This document shows positions 1 to 7,546 of a stretch of DNA of 33,589 bases, piece by piece. The DNA comes from JAQUGA01 sp964521105. GTDB taxonomy: Bacteria > Bacteroidota > Bacteroidia > Bacteroidales > WCHB1-69. The stretch is from assembly GCA_964521105.1 (NCBI GenBank), contig CAZFPO010000024.1, positions 1 through 33,589 of the forward strand, given 5' to 3'. Every line of letters starts with the position of its first letter. The stretch's first letter is position 1. The position numbers were made by a program, and so were the translations under genes. The notes beneath the pieces were generated by a model. It ran no database searches and was not told the origin of the DNA. It was given only the letters and a program-made list of their open reading frames with translations.

Positions 1-33
1 TGAACTGCAAAGATAAAAAAATTAGGTGAAAGA

Positions 34-1289
34 TTGAGTATTCATTTTTTATTTTTATATAATGAAACAATTAATTCCCAAAATCTTGTTCCAAATTCTT
101 CATTTGAAAATTATATTGATTGCCCATTGTGTCATGCGTTTCTTGGTGCAATTGAAAGTGCTTATCCTTGGCAAAGCACATTCCCTTTGGGTGGTAGTAC
201 GGATTATTATAATACATGCACTTTTGATGATTGTGAAACCACAATTGCCGTGGGTCTTTTGTTTCCAAATTATATGAGACAAATACCAAGAACAGGCAAC
301 GGTATGGCTGGTTTTATAACATTTGATCCTTCAGATACATCTGGTGTTTGCGATTATAAAGAGTATCTTCAAATAGAGTTACTAACAAATTTAAAAACAA
401 ATACAAAGTATTGTTTTCCTGTTGGGTGTCACTTTATAATTACAGTTTATATGCTATCGACAAAATTCAAGCTTATTTTTCTGATACTTTAGTGATGTTT
501 GAACCATCACTAAATATTTGGCTTCACAATCAATTTCAGCCTCAAGTGTCCAACCCTGAATTTAGAATCATTACTGACACCATGAATTGGGTTAAGGTTG
601 AGGGGAGTTTTATTGCGAATGGAAATGAAAAATTTTTAATTATTGGTAATTTTGTAACATGGGACGAAGTGAATTTTATGCAGGTTCGTCCGTTTCCAGA
701 ATTTTTCTCATCAGATACGATTCAAAAGAATTTCTATTTCTTCGATGATGTCGCTGTTTACGAGGATGGCACACCATTTTATGAGGCAGATGTTGGCGTT
801 GCGGATACTTGTGTGGCACGAGGCACGCAATTGGTGTTGGGAGGCGTAGCTCGTGATGAGTATTTATATTGGTGGTACAATAAGCAAGGCGATTTAATCA
901 GCACCCAAAGCAGTATAGTTGTTACTGCCACCGAAAGCACCACTTATTATCTGCGGCAAAAGGATTTTAAATTCGACGAAACCTTAGACAGCATTTATAT
1001 AAAAGTAGGTAATTGTAGCGAAATTCCCGATTATAGCGGCTATGATTTTGCCATTTATCCCAATCCAAATAATGGTGATTTTCAAGTTCGGTTCAATACT
1101 GCCGTTCCTGAAGGTGCTGTGTTAGAGTTGTATGATTTGTTGGGTCGTAAATTAGCGGAATACCCACTTTCGGGCAGTGGAAATATTGCAAACATAAATG
1201 GCATCGAAGTCGCTTCGGCAATTTATTACGCCACGGTTGTGGTGCCAAATAGTTTTAGAAAAAGTGTGAAGATGGTGATAATGAAATAA
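34..1289 (+). pseudogene. T9SS type A sorting-domain protein, split by a frameshift
   Basis: This is a secreted-type protein whose reading frame changes near 409-428. The first part (from about 34) contains a LVPNSSFE motif, common just after the signal peptide in Bacteroidota cargo proteins, and runs to NTKYC. The second part continues in the -1 frame as VSLYNYSLYAIDKIQAYFSD. The two join naturally into one protein, so a single missing base, perhaps in the TTTT or GGG run at 414-426, explains the break. The C-terminus (about 1045-1286) has the type A sorting signature YPNPNNGDFQVRF and ends KMVIMK; such domains direct outer-membrane export by the T9SS. No convincing signal peptide or ATG lies upstream. 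The frame is open from base 4, so the N-terminus may also be damaged; 34 is a TTG. Whether this is a real pseudogene or a sequencing error cannot be decided here. The passenger function is unknown. Confidence 0.75.
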
Positions 1290-1311
1290 TGTGTCAATTA
1301 TTCAATGTGCC

Positions 1312-1398
1312 AATTTGAAGATTTGAAGATGAGTTAATTTGAAGATTTGAAATGTGCTAATTTGAAGATTTGAAAATGATATGTTTTGAAAATTTGAT
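1312..1398. repeat. Tandem AATTTGAAGATTTGAA repeats
   Basis: Three exact copies of the 16-mer AATTTGAAGATTTGAA lie at 1312-1327, 1336-1351 and 1359-1374, spaced 23-24 bp apart, with a degenerate fourth at about 1384-1398. The stretch is non-coding and follows the frameshifted gene. A related sequence in the opposite orientation occurs at about 13535-13633, so this is probably a dispersed intergenic repeat of the genome. Confidence 0.7.
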
Positions 1399-1580
1399 AT
1401 AAATGTGCGTTGGATCGCCCCTTCAGGGGTTTGGGGGTAGGGTGGGTTTATTTTGCAAATATTGGGCATTAACTGGTTTTCGAGCGAAGCAGAGTCAAAA
1501 ACACCTTCTCGAAATAATCAAATTTTAAAGAAATTTAATCATTATTAAATCTTTAAAATCAAATTAACTTAAATATTTAT
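1399..1580. other. Non-coding stretch with a CCCC-TTCA-GGGG hairpin
   Basis: The rest of the 325-bp gap before the phospholipase gene holds no gene. CCCC at 1418-1421 and GGGG at 1426-1429 enclose a TTCA loop, followed by a G-rich tract. A segment around 1480-1516 (CGAGCGAAGCAGAG) looks like other short intergenic repeats of this phylum. From about 1515 onward it is very AT-rich. Confidence 0.4.
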
Positions 1581-1590
1581 CAAAATATCT

Positions 1591-1598
1591 TATTTTTG
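1591..1598 (+). promoter_or_regulatory. -7 box upstream of the patatin gene
   Basis: TATTTTTG matches the Bacteroidota -7 consensus TAnnTTTG and ends 16 bp before the ATG at 1615, implying a very short leader. No TTG -33 element is seen at the usual spacing. Confidence 0.45.
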
Positions 1599-1614
1599 TA
1601 TTCCAATTTTGTCT

Positions 1615-3912
1615 ATGAAAATCAAATTTTTGATATTAGCTTTTGCACTTTGTCTTTTAACAGTTGTTAGCGGGCAAAAGGTAGCATTAGTGCTCAGTGG
1701 TGGTGGCGCTAAGGGCACAGCACACATTGGCGTAATACGAGCTTTAGAAGAAGAAGGAATTCCCATCGATTTTATAGCAGGTACATCGGCAGGAGCCATT
1801 GTTGGGGGTATGTATGCTGCGGGTCTATCGCCCGATCAAATGGAAGCTCTATTCCGAAATCCTGAATTTTCGAGTTGGGTTACCGGTGAAATTAATGAAG
1901 AATATATTTATTATTTTAAAAAACGTAAACCAAATCCTAATTGGGTGCGATTCAAATTTGAATGGGATTCCATTTTTTCACCTTCTTTGCCAATAAATAT
2001 TGTTTCGCCATACCAAATGGATTTTGCCTTTATTGAGCTTTTTTCGCAAGCGGATGTGCCTTCAAAAGGAAATTTCGATAGTTTATTTGTCCCTTTTCGA
2101 TGTGTTGCAACCAATTTAAATCAAAATATCGGTCAAGTTTTAAAAAGCGGTAGTTTGCGCGATGCAATTAGAGCTTCTATGACGTATCCTTTTTATTTTA
2201 AACCCATTAAAATTGATGGCAATGTAATGTACGATGGAGGAATGAGAAATAATTTCCCATCAGATGTTGCAATCGAAGAGTTTAATCCAGATGTAATTAT
2301 TGGTAGCAAGGTTGCAAGTTCAAACGAAGTTCCGAATACCGATAATATATTCAGTATTGTTGAAAATATGTTGATGTTTAACGAGCAATTCGACCTTTTG
2401 TGCGGATATGGTGTGTTAATTGAGCCTAAAGTTGAAAACATTGCCGTTACCGATTTTTCAAAAGCAGATATTTTTATTAAAAACGGTTATAATGCTGCAA
2501 AAGCTAAAATTCATGAAATCAGAATGTACGTTCACGACAGTGTGCCTCAATGGCAAGTACAACTTAAACGCAAACAATTTGTTGATAAAAAAGCTGCTAT
2601 TTATTTTGATGAAGTGAATGTTCAGGGGTTAGACCATCTTCAATCTGAGTTTTTGAAAAATCAACTATTAAAACGAAAAGACTCTGTTTCAATTAGCGAA
2701 TTAAAAAAAGAATACTTTAAAATTATTGCAGACGATAAAATTAGAAGTATTTATCCGAGCATTGTTTATAATTCAAAAACAAATAAATATACCTTTAATG
2801 CTAATGTAGAAAAATCGGAAAACTTTGAATTACAGTTTGGTGGCAATATTTCGTCGAGTACTTTTACCACATTTTTTTTAGAGTTACAATACAAACAATT
2901 CGACATTCAAGGGTTAAAGGTGGCAGCTAATGCCTATTTAGGTCGTTTTTACAACTCGGCCACTGCTAATGTCCGAATGGATTATCCTGGCGAAAAACCA
3001 TTTTATCAAGAAGTTACCATTGGGTTTAATAACTTTAATTATTTTAACACCTCCCAAATGTTTTTTGGCGATGAAACGCCATCATATATGAAAAAAAATG
3101 AGAATTTTTTAAACTTCAATTTTTCATTTCCCTCAAAATTAACTAATAAAGCTAAACTCGATTTTGGAATGAACATAGCCACCTTATCCGACAGTTATTA
3201 TCAAACTTTTAATTTTACTCGTCTGGATACATACGACGAAAATTCCATGGATATGATTAGCGTTTATGTTCAACGAGAGTTTAACACCCTCGATAAACCG
3301 CAGTATGCCACTAGTGGCCAAAAACTCACATTTCAAACACTTTATGTAAATGGATTTGAACGAAATACACCTGGGTCTACTTCTCCCGATTTAAATGCCC
3401 AAACAAAAAGTCATAACTGGTTTACTCTTAAAATTAATTACGAAAATTATGCTCCTATTTCAAAAATATGGCGAATGGGAATTTACGGTGATTGTGCGTT
3501 TTCAAATCAGCAAGTTTCGGCTACTTATGTAGCTAGTAAATTGCGGTCGCCTGCTTTTTTACCTTTGCCTCAATCGCAAGCCATTTTTTTACGAAACTAC
3601 CGCGATTATAATTATATTGCGATGGGCTGGAAAAATATATTTAAAGTTTATAAAAGTGTCGATTTTAGGATTGAAACTTATGGCTACTTGCCCTTTACTC
3701 CAATTTTAAAAAACGATAATGGCACAGCCCAAATTGCCGAAGTTAAAGATTGCTATAAATACGCATCATTTATTGGATCTGCTGGCTTAGTTTACGGAAC
3801 TAAGGTAGGTCCGTTATCGCTAACCGTCGATTATTATAGTAATTACGAAGACAATCTTATGTTTGGACTCAATTTTGGCTACATTTTATTTAACAAACGC
3901 CCTCTATATTAA
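1615..3912 (+). CDS. Patatin-like phospholipase with POTRA and outer-membrane beta-barrel
   Basis: This is a predicted lipid acyl hydrolase exported to the outer membrane. A signal peptide covers about residues 1-21 (cleavage near SG-QKV). The patatin domain follows at once: oxyanion loop GGGAKG (about 28-33), nucleophile motif GTSAG (about 56-60, Ser58) and the dyad aspartate in DGG (about 207). A POTRA-like stretch begins near 328 (IYFDEVNVQGL). The C-terminal half alternates aromatic and polar residues as in Omp85/BamA-type barrels and ends with an aromatic (Tyr). The order matches known patatin-Omp85 fusions (type Vd, PlpD-like), where the barrel anchors the lipase. At 765 residues it is full length. 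ATG 1615 is preferred to the TTG two codons upstream because MKIKFLILAF is a proper signal start and lies just below the -7 box. It stands alone, 93 bp before the aminopeptidase. The substrate is unknown. Confidence 0.9.
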   Translation: MKIKFLILAFALCLLTVVSGQKVALVLSGGGAKGTAHIGVIRALEEEGIPIDFIAGTSAGAIVGGMYAAGLSPDQMEALFRNPEFSSWVTGEINEEYIYYFKKRKPNPNWVRFKFEWDSIFSPSLPINIVSPYQMDFAFIELFSQADVPSKGNFDSLFVPFRCVATNLNQNIGQVLKSGSLRDAIRASMTYPFYFKPIKIDGNVMYDGGMRNNFPSDVAIEEFNPDVIIGSKVASSNEVPNTDNIFSIVENMLMFNEQFDLLCGYGVLIEPKVENIAVTDFSKADIFIKNGYNAAKAKIHEIRMYVHDSVPQWQVQLKRKQFVDKKAAIYFDEVNVQGLDHLQSEFLKNQLLKRKDSVSISELKKEYFKIIADDKIRSIYPSIVYNSKTNKYTFNANVEKSENFELQFGGNISSSTFTTFFLELQYKQFDIQGLKVAANAYLGRFYNSATANVRMDYPGEKPFYQEVTIGFNNFNYFNTSQMFFGDETPSYMKKNENFLNFNFSFPSKLTNKAKLDFGMNIATLSDSYYQTFNFTRLDTYDENSMDMISVYVQREFNTLDKPQYATSGQKLTFQTLYVNGFERNTPGSTSPDLNAQTKSHNWFTLKINYENYAPISKIWRMGIYGDCAFSNQQVSATYVASKLRSPAFLPLPQSQAIFLRNYRDYNYIAMGWKNIFKVYKSVDFRIETYGYLPFTPILKNDNGTAQIAEVKDCYKYASFIGSAGLVYGTKVGPLSLTVDYYSNYEDNLMFGLNFGYILFNKRPLY

Positions 3913-4005
3913 TCCCATTTTAATCCATAAAATAATTTAAATCCTAAGGAATTTATTTTTAATTATAAATATTTTTTTAACTTCGTCTAATAATAAAATT
4001 ATAAT

Positions 4006-5304
4006 ATGAAATACAAAATGATAGACTCCGCACTTTTTGCACGAAATCGTCAAAAAGTAATCAATAAATTAAAATCAGATAGTTTGGTAATACTTGTTTC
4101 TAACGATGAAATGCCCCGCTCGGGCGACCAATGCTTCCCTTTTAAACAAAATCCAAATCTTTTATATTTAACGGGGATTGATCAAGAAGAAACCATTCTA
4201 ATTCTTTGCCCAAATCATCCAAACGAAGCATATCGTGAAATTTTATTTTTAAAACAAACAAACGAACATATTGCCGTTTGGAATGGTCATAAATATACAA
4301 AAGAAGAAGGAGCGAAAATTTCAGGCATTAAAAATGTAAAATGGGTAGAAGATTTTGAGCCAATTTTAAAAGATTTGATGGTTTATTCTCGAAACACCTA
4401 TTTGAATATTCCTGAAAATCCCCGTTTTTCAACCGAAGTTATTTGCAAAGAACGTCGTTTTACCGATGAAATAATGAAACAATTTCCACTACATAAATAT
4501 CGCCGATTTGCTCCAATTATTGATGCGATAAGAGTTGTAAAGGACACTGAAGAAATTGAACAATTAAAAAAAGCCTGTGAAATTACATCTAAAGCATTTT
4601 TTAAAGCTATTGCTCAAGTTAAACCCGGCGTTTGGGAATATGAAGTGGAAGCGGAATTAATTGCCGAAATGATTCGAAATGGGGCAGCGGGTCATTCGTT
4701 TACTCCAATTGTTGCATCTGGCAAAAGCTCTTGCGTATTACATTATATCGAAAATGACAAAAAAATGAACGATGGCGACATTCTATTGATGGATTTTGGT
4801 GCCGAGTATGCCAATTACGCGGGCGACTTAACTCGTACTATTCCTGTTAATGGGAAATTTTCACCTCGTCAAAAAGAAGTGTATCAAGCATGTTTAAACG
4901 TTTATACACAAGCAAAAAAAATGTTTGTTCCCGGTAACACCATCAATAATCTTCATGCTGATGTTTGTAAAATTATGGAACAAGAACTTATTAAACTTGG
5001 CTTGTTCACTCAAAAAGATGTTGAAAAGCAAGACCCAGAAGCTCCATTGTTTAAAAAATATTTCATGCACGGAACTTCCCATTTTATTGGTTTAGACGTT
5101 CATGACGTAGGCACAAAAGACATGAAATTTATAAGTGGAATGGTACTTAGTTGCGAACCCGGAATTTATATTCCTGAAGAAAGTATTGGTATCCGAATTG
5201 AAACCGATATGGTCGTAGGCGATAAACCAATCGACATGCTCGAAAACGTACCCGTTGAAGTAGCTGATATTGAAGCTTTGATGAGTAAAAAAGGGAAAAA
5301 GTAA
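4006..5304 (+). CDS. pepP: Xaa-Pro aminopeptidase (M24B), first copy
   Basis: This cytosolic metallopeptidase should release an N-terminal residue preceding proline. Residues 1 to about 140 form the aminopeptidase P N-terminal domain (RSGDQCFPFKQNPNLLYLTG). The C-terminal pita-bread domain has all five expected metal ligands: Asp263 (MDFGAEY), Asp274 (GDLTRTIP), His359 in HGTSHFIGLDVHD, Glu384 (CEPGIYI) and Glu399 (RIETD); His366 of DVHD is the usual catalytic helper. The length of 432 residues is normal. There is no signal peptide. The start ATG 4006 follows an AT-rich leader; TAACTTCG at 3978-3985 is one mismatch from the -7 consensus. A second M24B gene lies at 7547. A 140-bp direct repeat begins at this gene's stop codon. 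The gene symbol is by family; which paralogue is the housekeeping enzyme cannot be told. Confidence 0.92.
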   Translation: MKYKMIDSALFARNRQKVINKLKSDSLVILVSNDEMPRSGDQCFPFKQNPNLLYLTGIDQEETILILCPNHPNEAYREILFLKQTNEHIAVWNGHKYTKEEGAKISGIKNVKWVEDFEPILKDLMVYSRNTYLNIPENPRFSTEVICKERRFTDEIMKQFPLHKYRRFAPIIDAIRVVKDTEEIEQLKKACEITSKAFFKAIAQVKPGVWEYEVEAELIAEMIRNGAAGHSFTPIVASGKSSCVLHYIENDKKMNDGDILLMDFGAEYANYAGDLTRTIPVNGKFSPRQKEVYQACLNVYTQAKKMFVPGNTINNLHADVCKIMEQELIKLGLFTQKDVEKQDPEAPLFKKYFMHGTSHFIGLDVHDVGTKDMKFISGMVLSCEPGIYIPEESIGIRIETDMVVGDKPIDMLENVPVEVADIEALMSKKGKK

Positions 5305-5438
5305 AGAATCAAAATGTTTACTGGTTGAAAAAAACATTTTTTACAGCAAAAATTCCTCAATATTTTTCGGTGTAATAACTTTAAAAGTGTGGTTTGGGTA
5401 CGATTCTCTAAAAGAATTAGGTGCGGTAACTTTTTTTG
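5299..5438. repeat. 140-bp direct repeat, left copy
   Basis: Bases 5299-5438 match 6055-6194 with two differences, at an offset of exactly 756 bp. The left copy starts at the last bases of the first aminopeptidase gene and carries a fragment of the 3' end of the downstream ATPase gene. Confidence 0.9.
5341..5438 (-). pseudogene. 3' fragment of a DUF4143 ATPase gene
   Basis: Read on the minus strand, these bases encode about the last 32 residues of the ATPase at 6097-7224, including ITPKNIEEFLL and the TAA stop. There is one substitution (Val349 to Ala) and one silent change. Upstream of 5438 on this strand the similarity stops abruptly. It is either the stump of a deleted tandem copy or a byproduct of the event that duplicated the 140-bp segment. 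Confidence 0.8.
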
Positions 5439-5703
5439 ACTTCGACAAAGATTCACCCAAATTGAAAAAGGTAAAATGCAATTACAAAAAAAGTTTAAAT
5501 TAAATTTACTTTGATGTTGTAAATTTTATGACAAAAAGATTCATTTGATGTAATTTCCGACCTTTGTTGGTGTTGCTACCAACTAAGAAAGCATAATCAA
5601 ACAGATTTTCAGTCCTTCAGACTAATGGCTGTGCCGAAGTATGACGGACTGATACTACTAAAATCTAAAAATCCTAAACCTACTAAACTCGTGCGGTGGC
5701 AAT

Positions 5704-5857
5704 GAGCGTAATTGTGGCGGCGTGACGAGGGCGTGAATGAGTTTAATTGTTACAAATCTTAAAAAGTGCTTTAGCATCGATTCGGTGAAAACCGAAACCG
5801 ACTTTTCTTAGATTTGTAAATGAAACTCAGAGCGGGAGGATTGCCAATATTACGCTC
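5704..5857. repeat. Nested imperfect stem-loop, 154 nt
   Basis: Paired segments in order are GAGCGTAAT (5704-5712) with ATTACGCTC (5849-5857), GAGTTT (5739-5744) with AAACTC (5823-5828), TTACAAATCT (5750-5759) with AGATTTGTAA (5810-5819), and an inner TTCGGT-GAAA-ACCGAA hairpin (5781-5796) closed by a GNRA-type tetraloop. The nesting of several exact arms suggests real structure in RNA or DNA. The strand of expression is unknown. Confidence 0.6.
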
Positions 5858-5871
5858 TTGATTTTTTTGCA

Positions 5872-5895
5872 ACTTTTTGTATCAAGACAAAAAGT
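5872..5895. terminator. Perfect 9-bp hairpin, possible terminator
   Basis: ACTTTTTGT (5872-5880) and ACAAAAAGT (5887-5895) form a 9-bp stem with a 6-nt loop. No clear terminal T-tract follows on the plus strand; a T-run precedes it. It could end a transcript arriving from the stem-loop region, but this is weakly supported. Confidence 0.3.
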
Positions 5896-6054
5896 GGTGA
5901 GAAAAATTTAGATTTAGCTGCAAATTTTATTACAAAATCGATTCATCTGATATGTGTTTTGGGATTATAAAAAACGATTCACTCATTTCGGTGAATTGAA
6001 AATTGTATGTAATTGATTGTTCGTAAATTGTAAAATAGCTAGGAATAAGTGTCG

Positions 6055-6194
6055 AAGTAAAGAATCAAAATGTTTACTGGTTGAAAAAAACATTTTTTAC
6101 AGCAAAAATTCCTCAATATTTTTCGGTGTAATAACTTTAAAAGTGTGGTTTGGGTACGATTCTCTAAAAGAATTAGGTACAGTAACTTTTTTTG
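6055..6194. repeat. 140-bp direct repeat, right copy
   Basis: This is the second copy of the segment at 5299-5438. Here 6097-6194 is the intact 3' end of the ATPase gene, so this is probably the original and the left copy the duplicate. Confidence 0.9.
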
Positions 6195-7224
6195 CCTTTT
6201 CTGCATTCCACTTAAATTCAAAGGCATTTAATATGCCATCTTGCTCTTCTAAATAATCAATTTCAACCTGAGAAGTGGTTCGCCAAAAGTATGGATTAAC
6301 CCAAATATCATTGTATGACAGCTTTTTTCTTCGCTCAGAAATAAGAAAATTTTCCCATAATACACCCACATCATTTCGTAAATTCAACGGTGAAAAATTT
6401 GCTATCAACGCGTTTCTTATTCCATTATCGGAAAAATATATTTTCTTCGATTTTTTTAATTCATTTCGATAGTTGCGACTAAATGAGGATAACTTAAAAA
6501 TGACATACGTTTTTTCTAATAAATCGATATAACGTTCAACTGTTCCTTTTTCAATGCCCAAATTTCTACTAAGCTCATTATACGACACTTCGCTCCCAAT
6601 TTGCAGAGCAAGCAGCTGCAATAATTTTATGAGCATATCCGAGTGCTTAACATTGCTCCATATAAATAAATCTTTATATAAATAACTATCCGTTATGCTT
6701 TTTAAAATTTCCTTTTCGTTACTTAAATTGTTTATGACTTCGGGATAATATCCAAAAAGTAATCGATGTTCGAGCAATCTGACCTCTTCTAAAAAACCAT
6801 GATGATTACACATTTCCGAAAATGATATTGGGTAAAGAGAGTATTCCCATTTTCTTCCCGTTAGTGGTTCTGAGGTTTTATTAGCCAAATCGAAGGCAGA
6901 AGATCCAGTTGCAATAATTTTAATATCAGGCAATTGATCGGTGAAAATTTTAATTACTTTGCCAATATCTTTAATATTTTGGGCTTCGTCGATAATAATA
7001 GTATGATATGGGGCAAATAAAACTTTATAACGACTTGCCGAGCTATCATTTAGCAATTCGTGTGTATCCTGATTATCACCATTTAACCATAGTACACCTT
7101 CTTTATCCTGATAAAGTTTTTTAAGCATGGTGGTTTTCCCCGTTTGTCGAGCACCAAAAATCAGAATTGCTTTATTGTCATCTTTTCTGTTGACTAAAAA
7201 ATCCTCAATGTTTCTCTTTATCAT
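6097..7224 (-). CDS. AAA ATPase with DUF4143 domain
   Basis: This protein of 375 residues belongs to the AAA_14/DUF4143 ATPases, a family common in bacteria but without a settled function. Walker A is GARQTGKTT (24-32, Lys30), Walker B is IIIDEA (76-81), and ATGSSA (105-110) is the sensor-like motif. A winged-helix-like stretch lies around 210-240. The DUF4143 part contains WRTTSQVEIDY (about 315-324) and FEFKW (335-339). Asp323 followed by Glu336-x-Lys338 resembles a PD-(D/E)xK nuclease core, though catalysis is unproven. ATG at 7224 is chosen because the upstream in-frame Met at 7263 lies before the promoter (-7 box 7240-7247). It is a single gene opposed to both neighbouring aminopeptidases, with its 3' end duplicated at 5341-5438, which suggests an accessory or mobile gene. 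A triple repeat sits just upstream of its promoter. Confidence 0.88.
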   Translation of the reverse strand: MIKRNIEDFLVNRKDDNKAILIFGARQTGKTTMLKKLYQDKEGVLWLNGDNQDTHELLNDSSASRYKVLFAPYHTIIIDEAQNIKDIGKVIKIFTDQLPDIKIIATGSSAFDLANKTSEPLTGRKWEYSLYPISFSEMCNHHGFLEEVRLLEHRLLFGYYPEVINNLSNEKEILKSITDSYLYKDLFIWSNVKHSDMLIKLLQLLALQIGSEVSYNELSRNLGIEKGTVERYIDLLEKTYVIFKLSSFSRNYRNELKKSKKIYFSDNGIRNALIANFSPLNLRNDVGVLWENFLISERRKKLSYNDIWVNPYFWRTTSQVEIDYLEEQDGILNAFEFKWNAEKAKKVTVPNSFRESYPNHTFKVITPKNIEEFLL

Positions 7225-7239
7225 GCTTAATTTTTTTTG

Positions 7240-7270
7240 CAAATATACAAAAAAAAATATCAATACACAA
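7240..7270 (-). promoter_or_regulatory. Promoter of the DUF4143 ATPase gene
   Basis: On the minus strand TATATTTG (7240-7247) is a perfect -7 box and TTG (7268-7270) lies 20 bp upstream as the -33 element. A second TATATTTG occurs at 7268-7275 and could serve an alternative start. Confidence 0.6.
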
Positions 7271-7272
7271 AT

Positions 7273-7371
7273 ATAGGCTAATTATAGTGTATTTAAACAC
7301 TTAAAATAGCCTAAATTGGAGTATTAAAACACTATATTATGTCTATTTTAGCGTATTGAATATTTTAACAT
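7273..7371. repeat. Three imperfect 33-bp tandem repeats
   Basis: Units start at 7273, 7306 and 7339. Core segments are GTGTATTTAAACACT (7287-7301), GAGTATTAAAACACT (7319-7333) and GCGTATTGAATATTT (7351-7365). The first core is itself a near palindrome (AGTGT/ACACT). The array lies directly upstream of the -33 element of the ATPase gene, in the position of regulator binding sites. The rest of this 322-bp gap up to 7546 is AT-rich, with only a -7 box for the next gene. Confidence 0.55.
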
Positions 7372-7497
7372 TTGTTTTATGCAATTAAATAACTGCTATT
7401 TACGTGATTTTTATTCAGCTCAAAAATAATCAACAAATATGTTTTTCATCTTTTTTCATAATTCCCCTTAAAATCTTTTTATATTGGAAGATTTTTT

Positions 7498-7505
7498 TAC
7501 TTTTG
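7498..7505 (+). promoter_or_regulatory. -7 box upstream of second aminopeptidase gene
   Basis: TACTTTTG matches TAnnTTTG, 41 bp before ATG 7547. No well-spaced TTG is seen upstream. Confidence 0.45.
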
Positions 7506-7546
7506 TATAAGATTCATTTTAAATAAACGAACAAAAAATTAGGTTT

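Larger units (their letters stand above)
5439..6054. other. Gene-free 616 bp with a chain of hairpins
   Basis: No credible coding frame is present. Four inverted repeats sit in a row: GTTGGT/ACCAAC at 5566-5583; TCAGTCC/GGACTGA at 5609-5652; a large imperfect stem-loop at 5704-5857; and ACTTTTTGT/ACAAAAAGT at 5872-5895. A degenerate direct repeat (about 5514-5550 versus about 5917-5953, sharing AAATTTTAT and GATTCAT) flanks this chain. The G+C-richer patch around 5690-5740 stands out from the AT-rich surroundings. It could be a structured RNA, a dispersed repeat element or a decayed mobile element. Confidence 0.6.

Noticed and set aside
5166..5456. Minus-strand 96-codon frame ending in the first aminopeptidase gene
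   Set aside because: It is not in the frame of the ATPase remnant and mostly overlaps the aminopeptidase coding strand; its similarity to 6039-6227 only reflects the 140-bp repeat.
5439..6054. Possible retron or reverse-transcriptase-associated RNA
   Set aside because: The nested stem-loop invited the idea, but no reverse transcriptase gene lies in the window.
5299..6194. CRISPR-like or integron-like array
   Set aside because: There are only two long repeats, no regular spacers and no integrase or cas genes.
6017..6256. Plus-strand 79-codon reading frame over the ATPase 3' end
   Set aside because: It is antisense to a well-supported gene, has no motif or initiation signal, and its codons follow the complementary gene.
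6097..7371. Toxin-antitoxin or defence island around the ATPase
   Set aside because: The gene stands alone between two housekeeping peptidases, with no partner gene or defence-associated neighbour.
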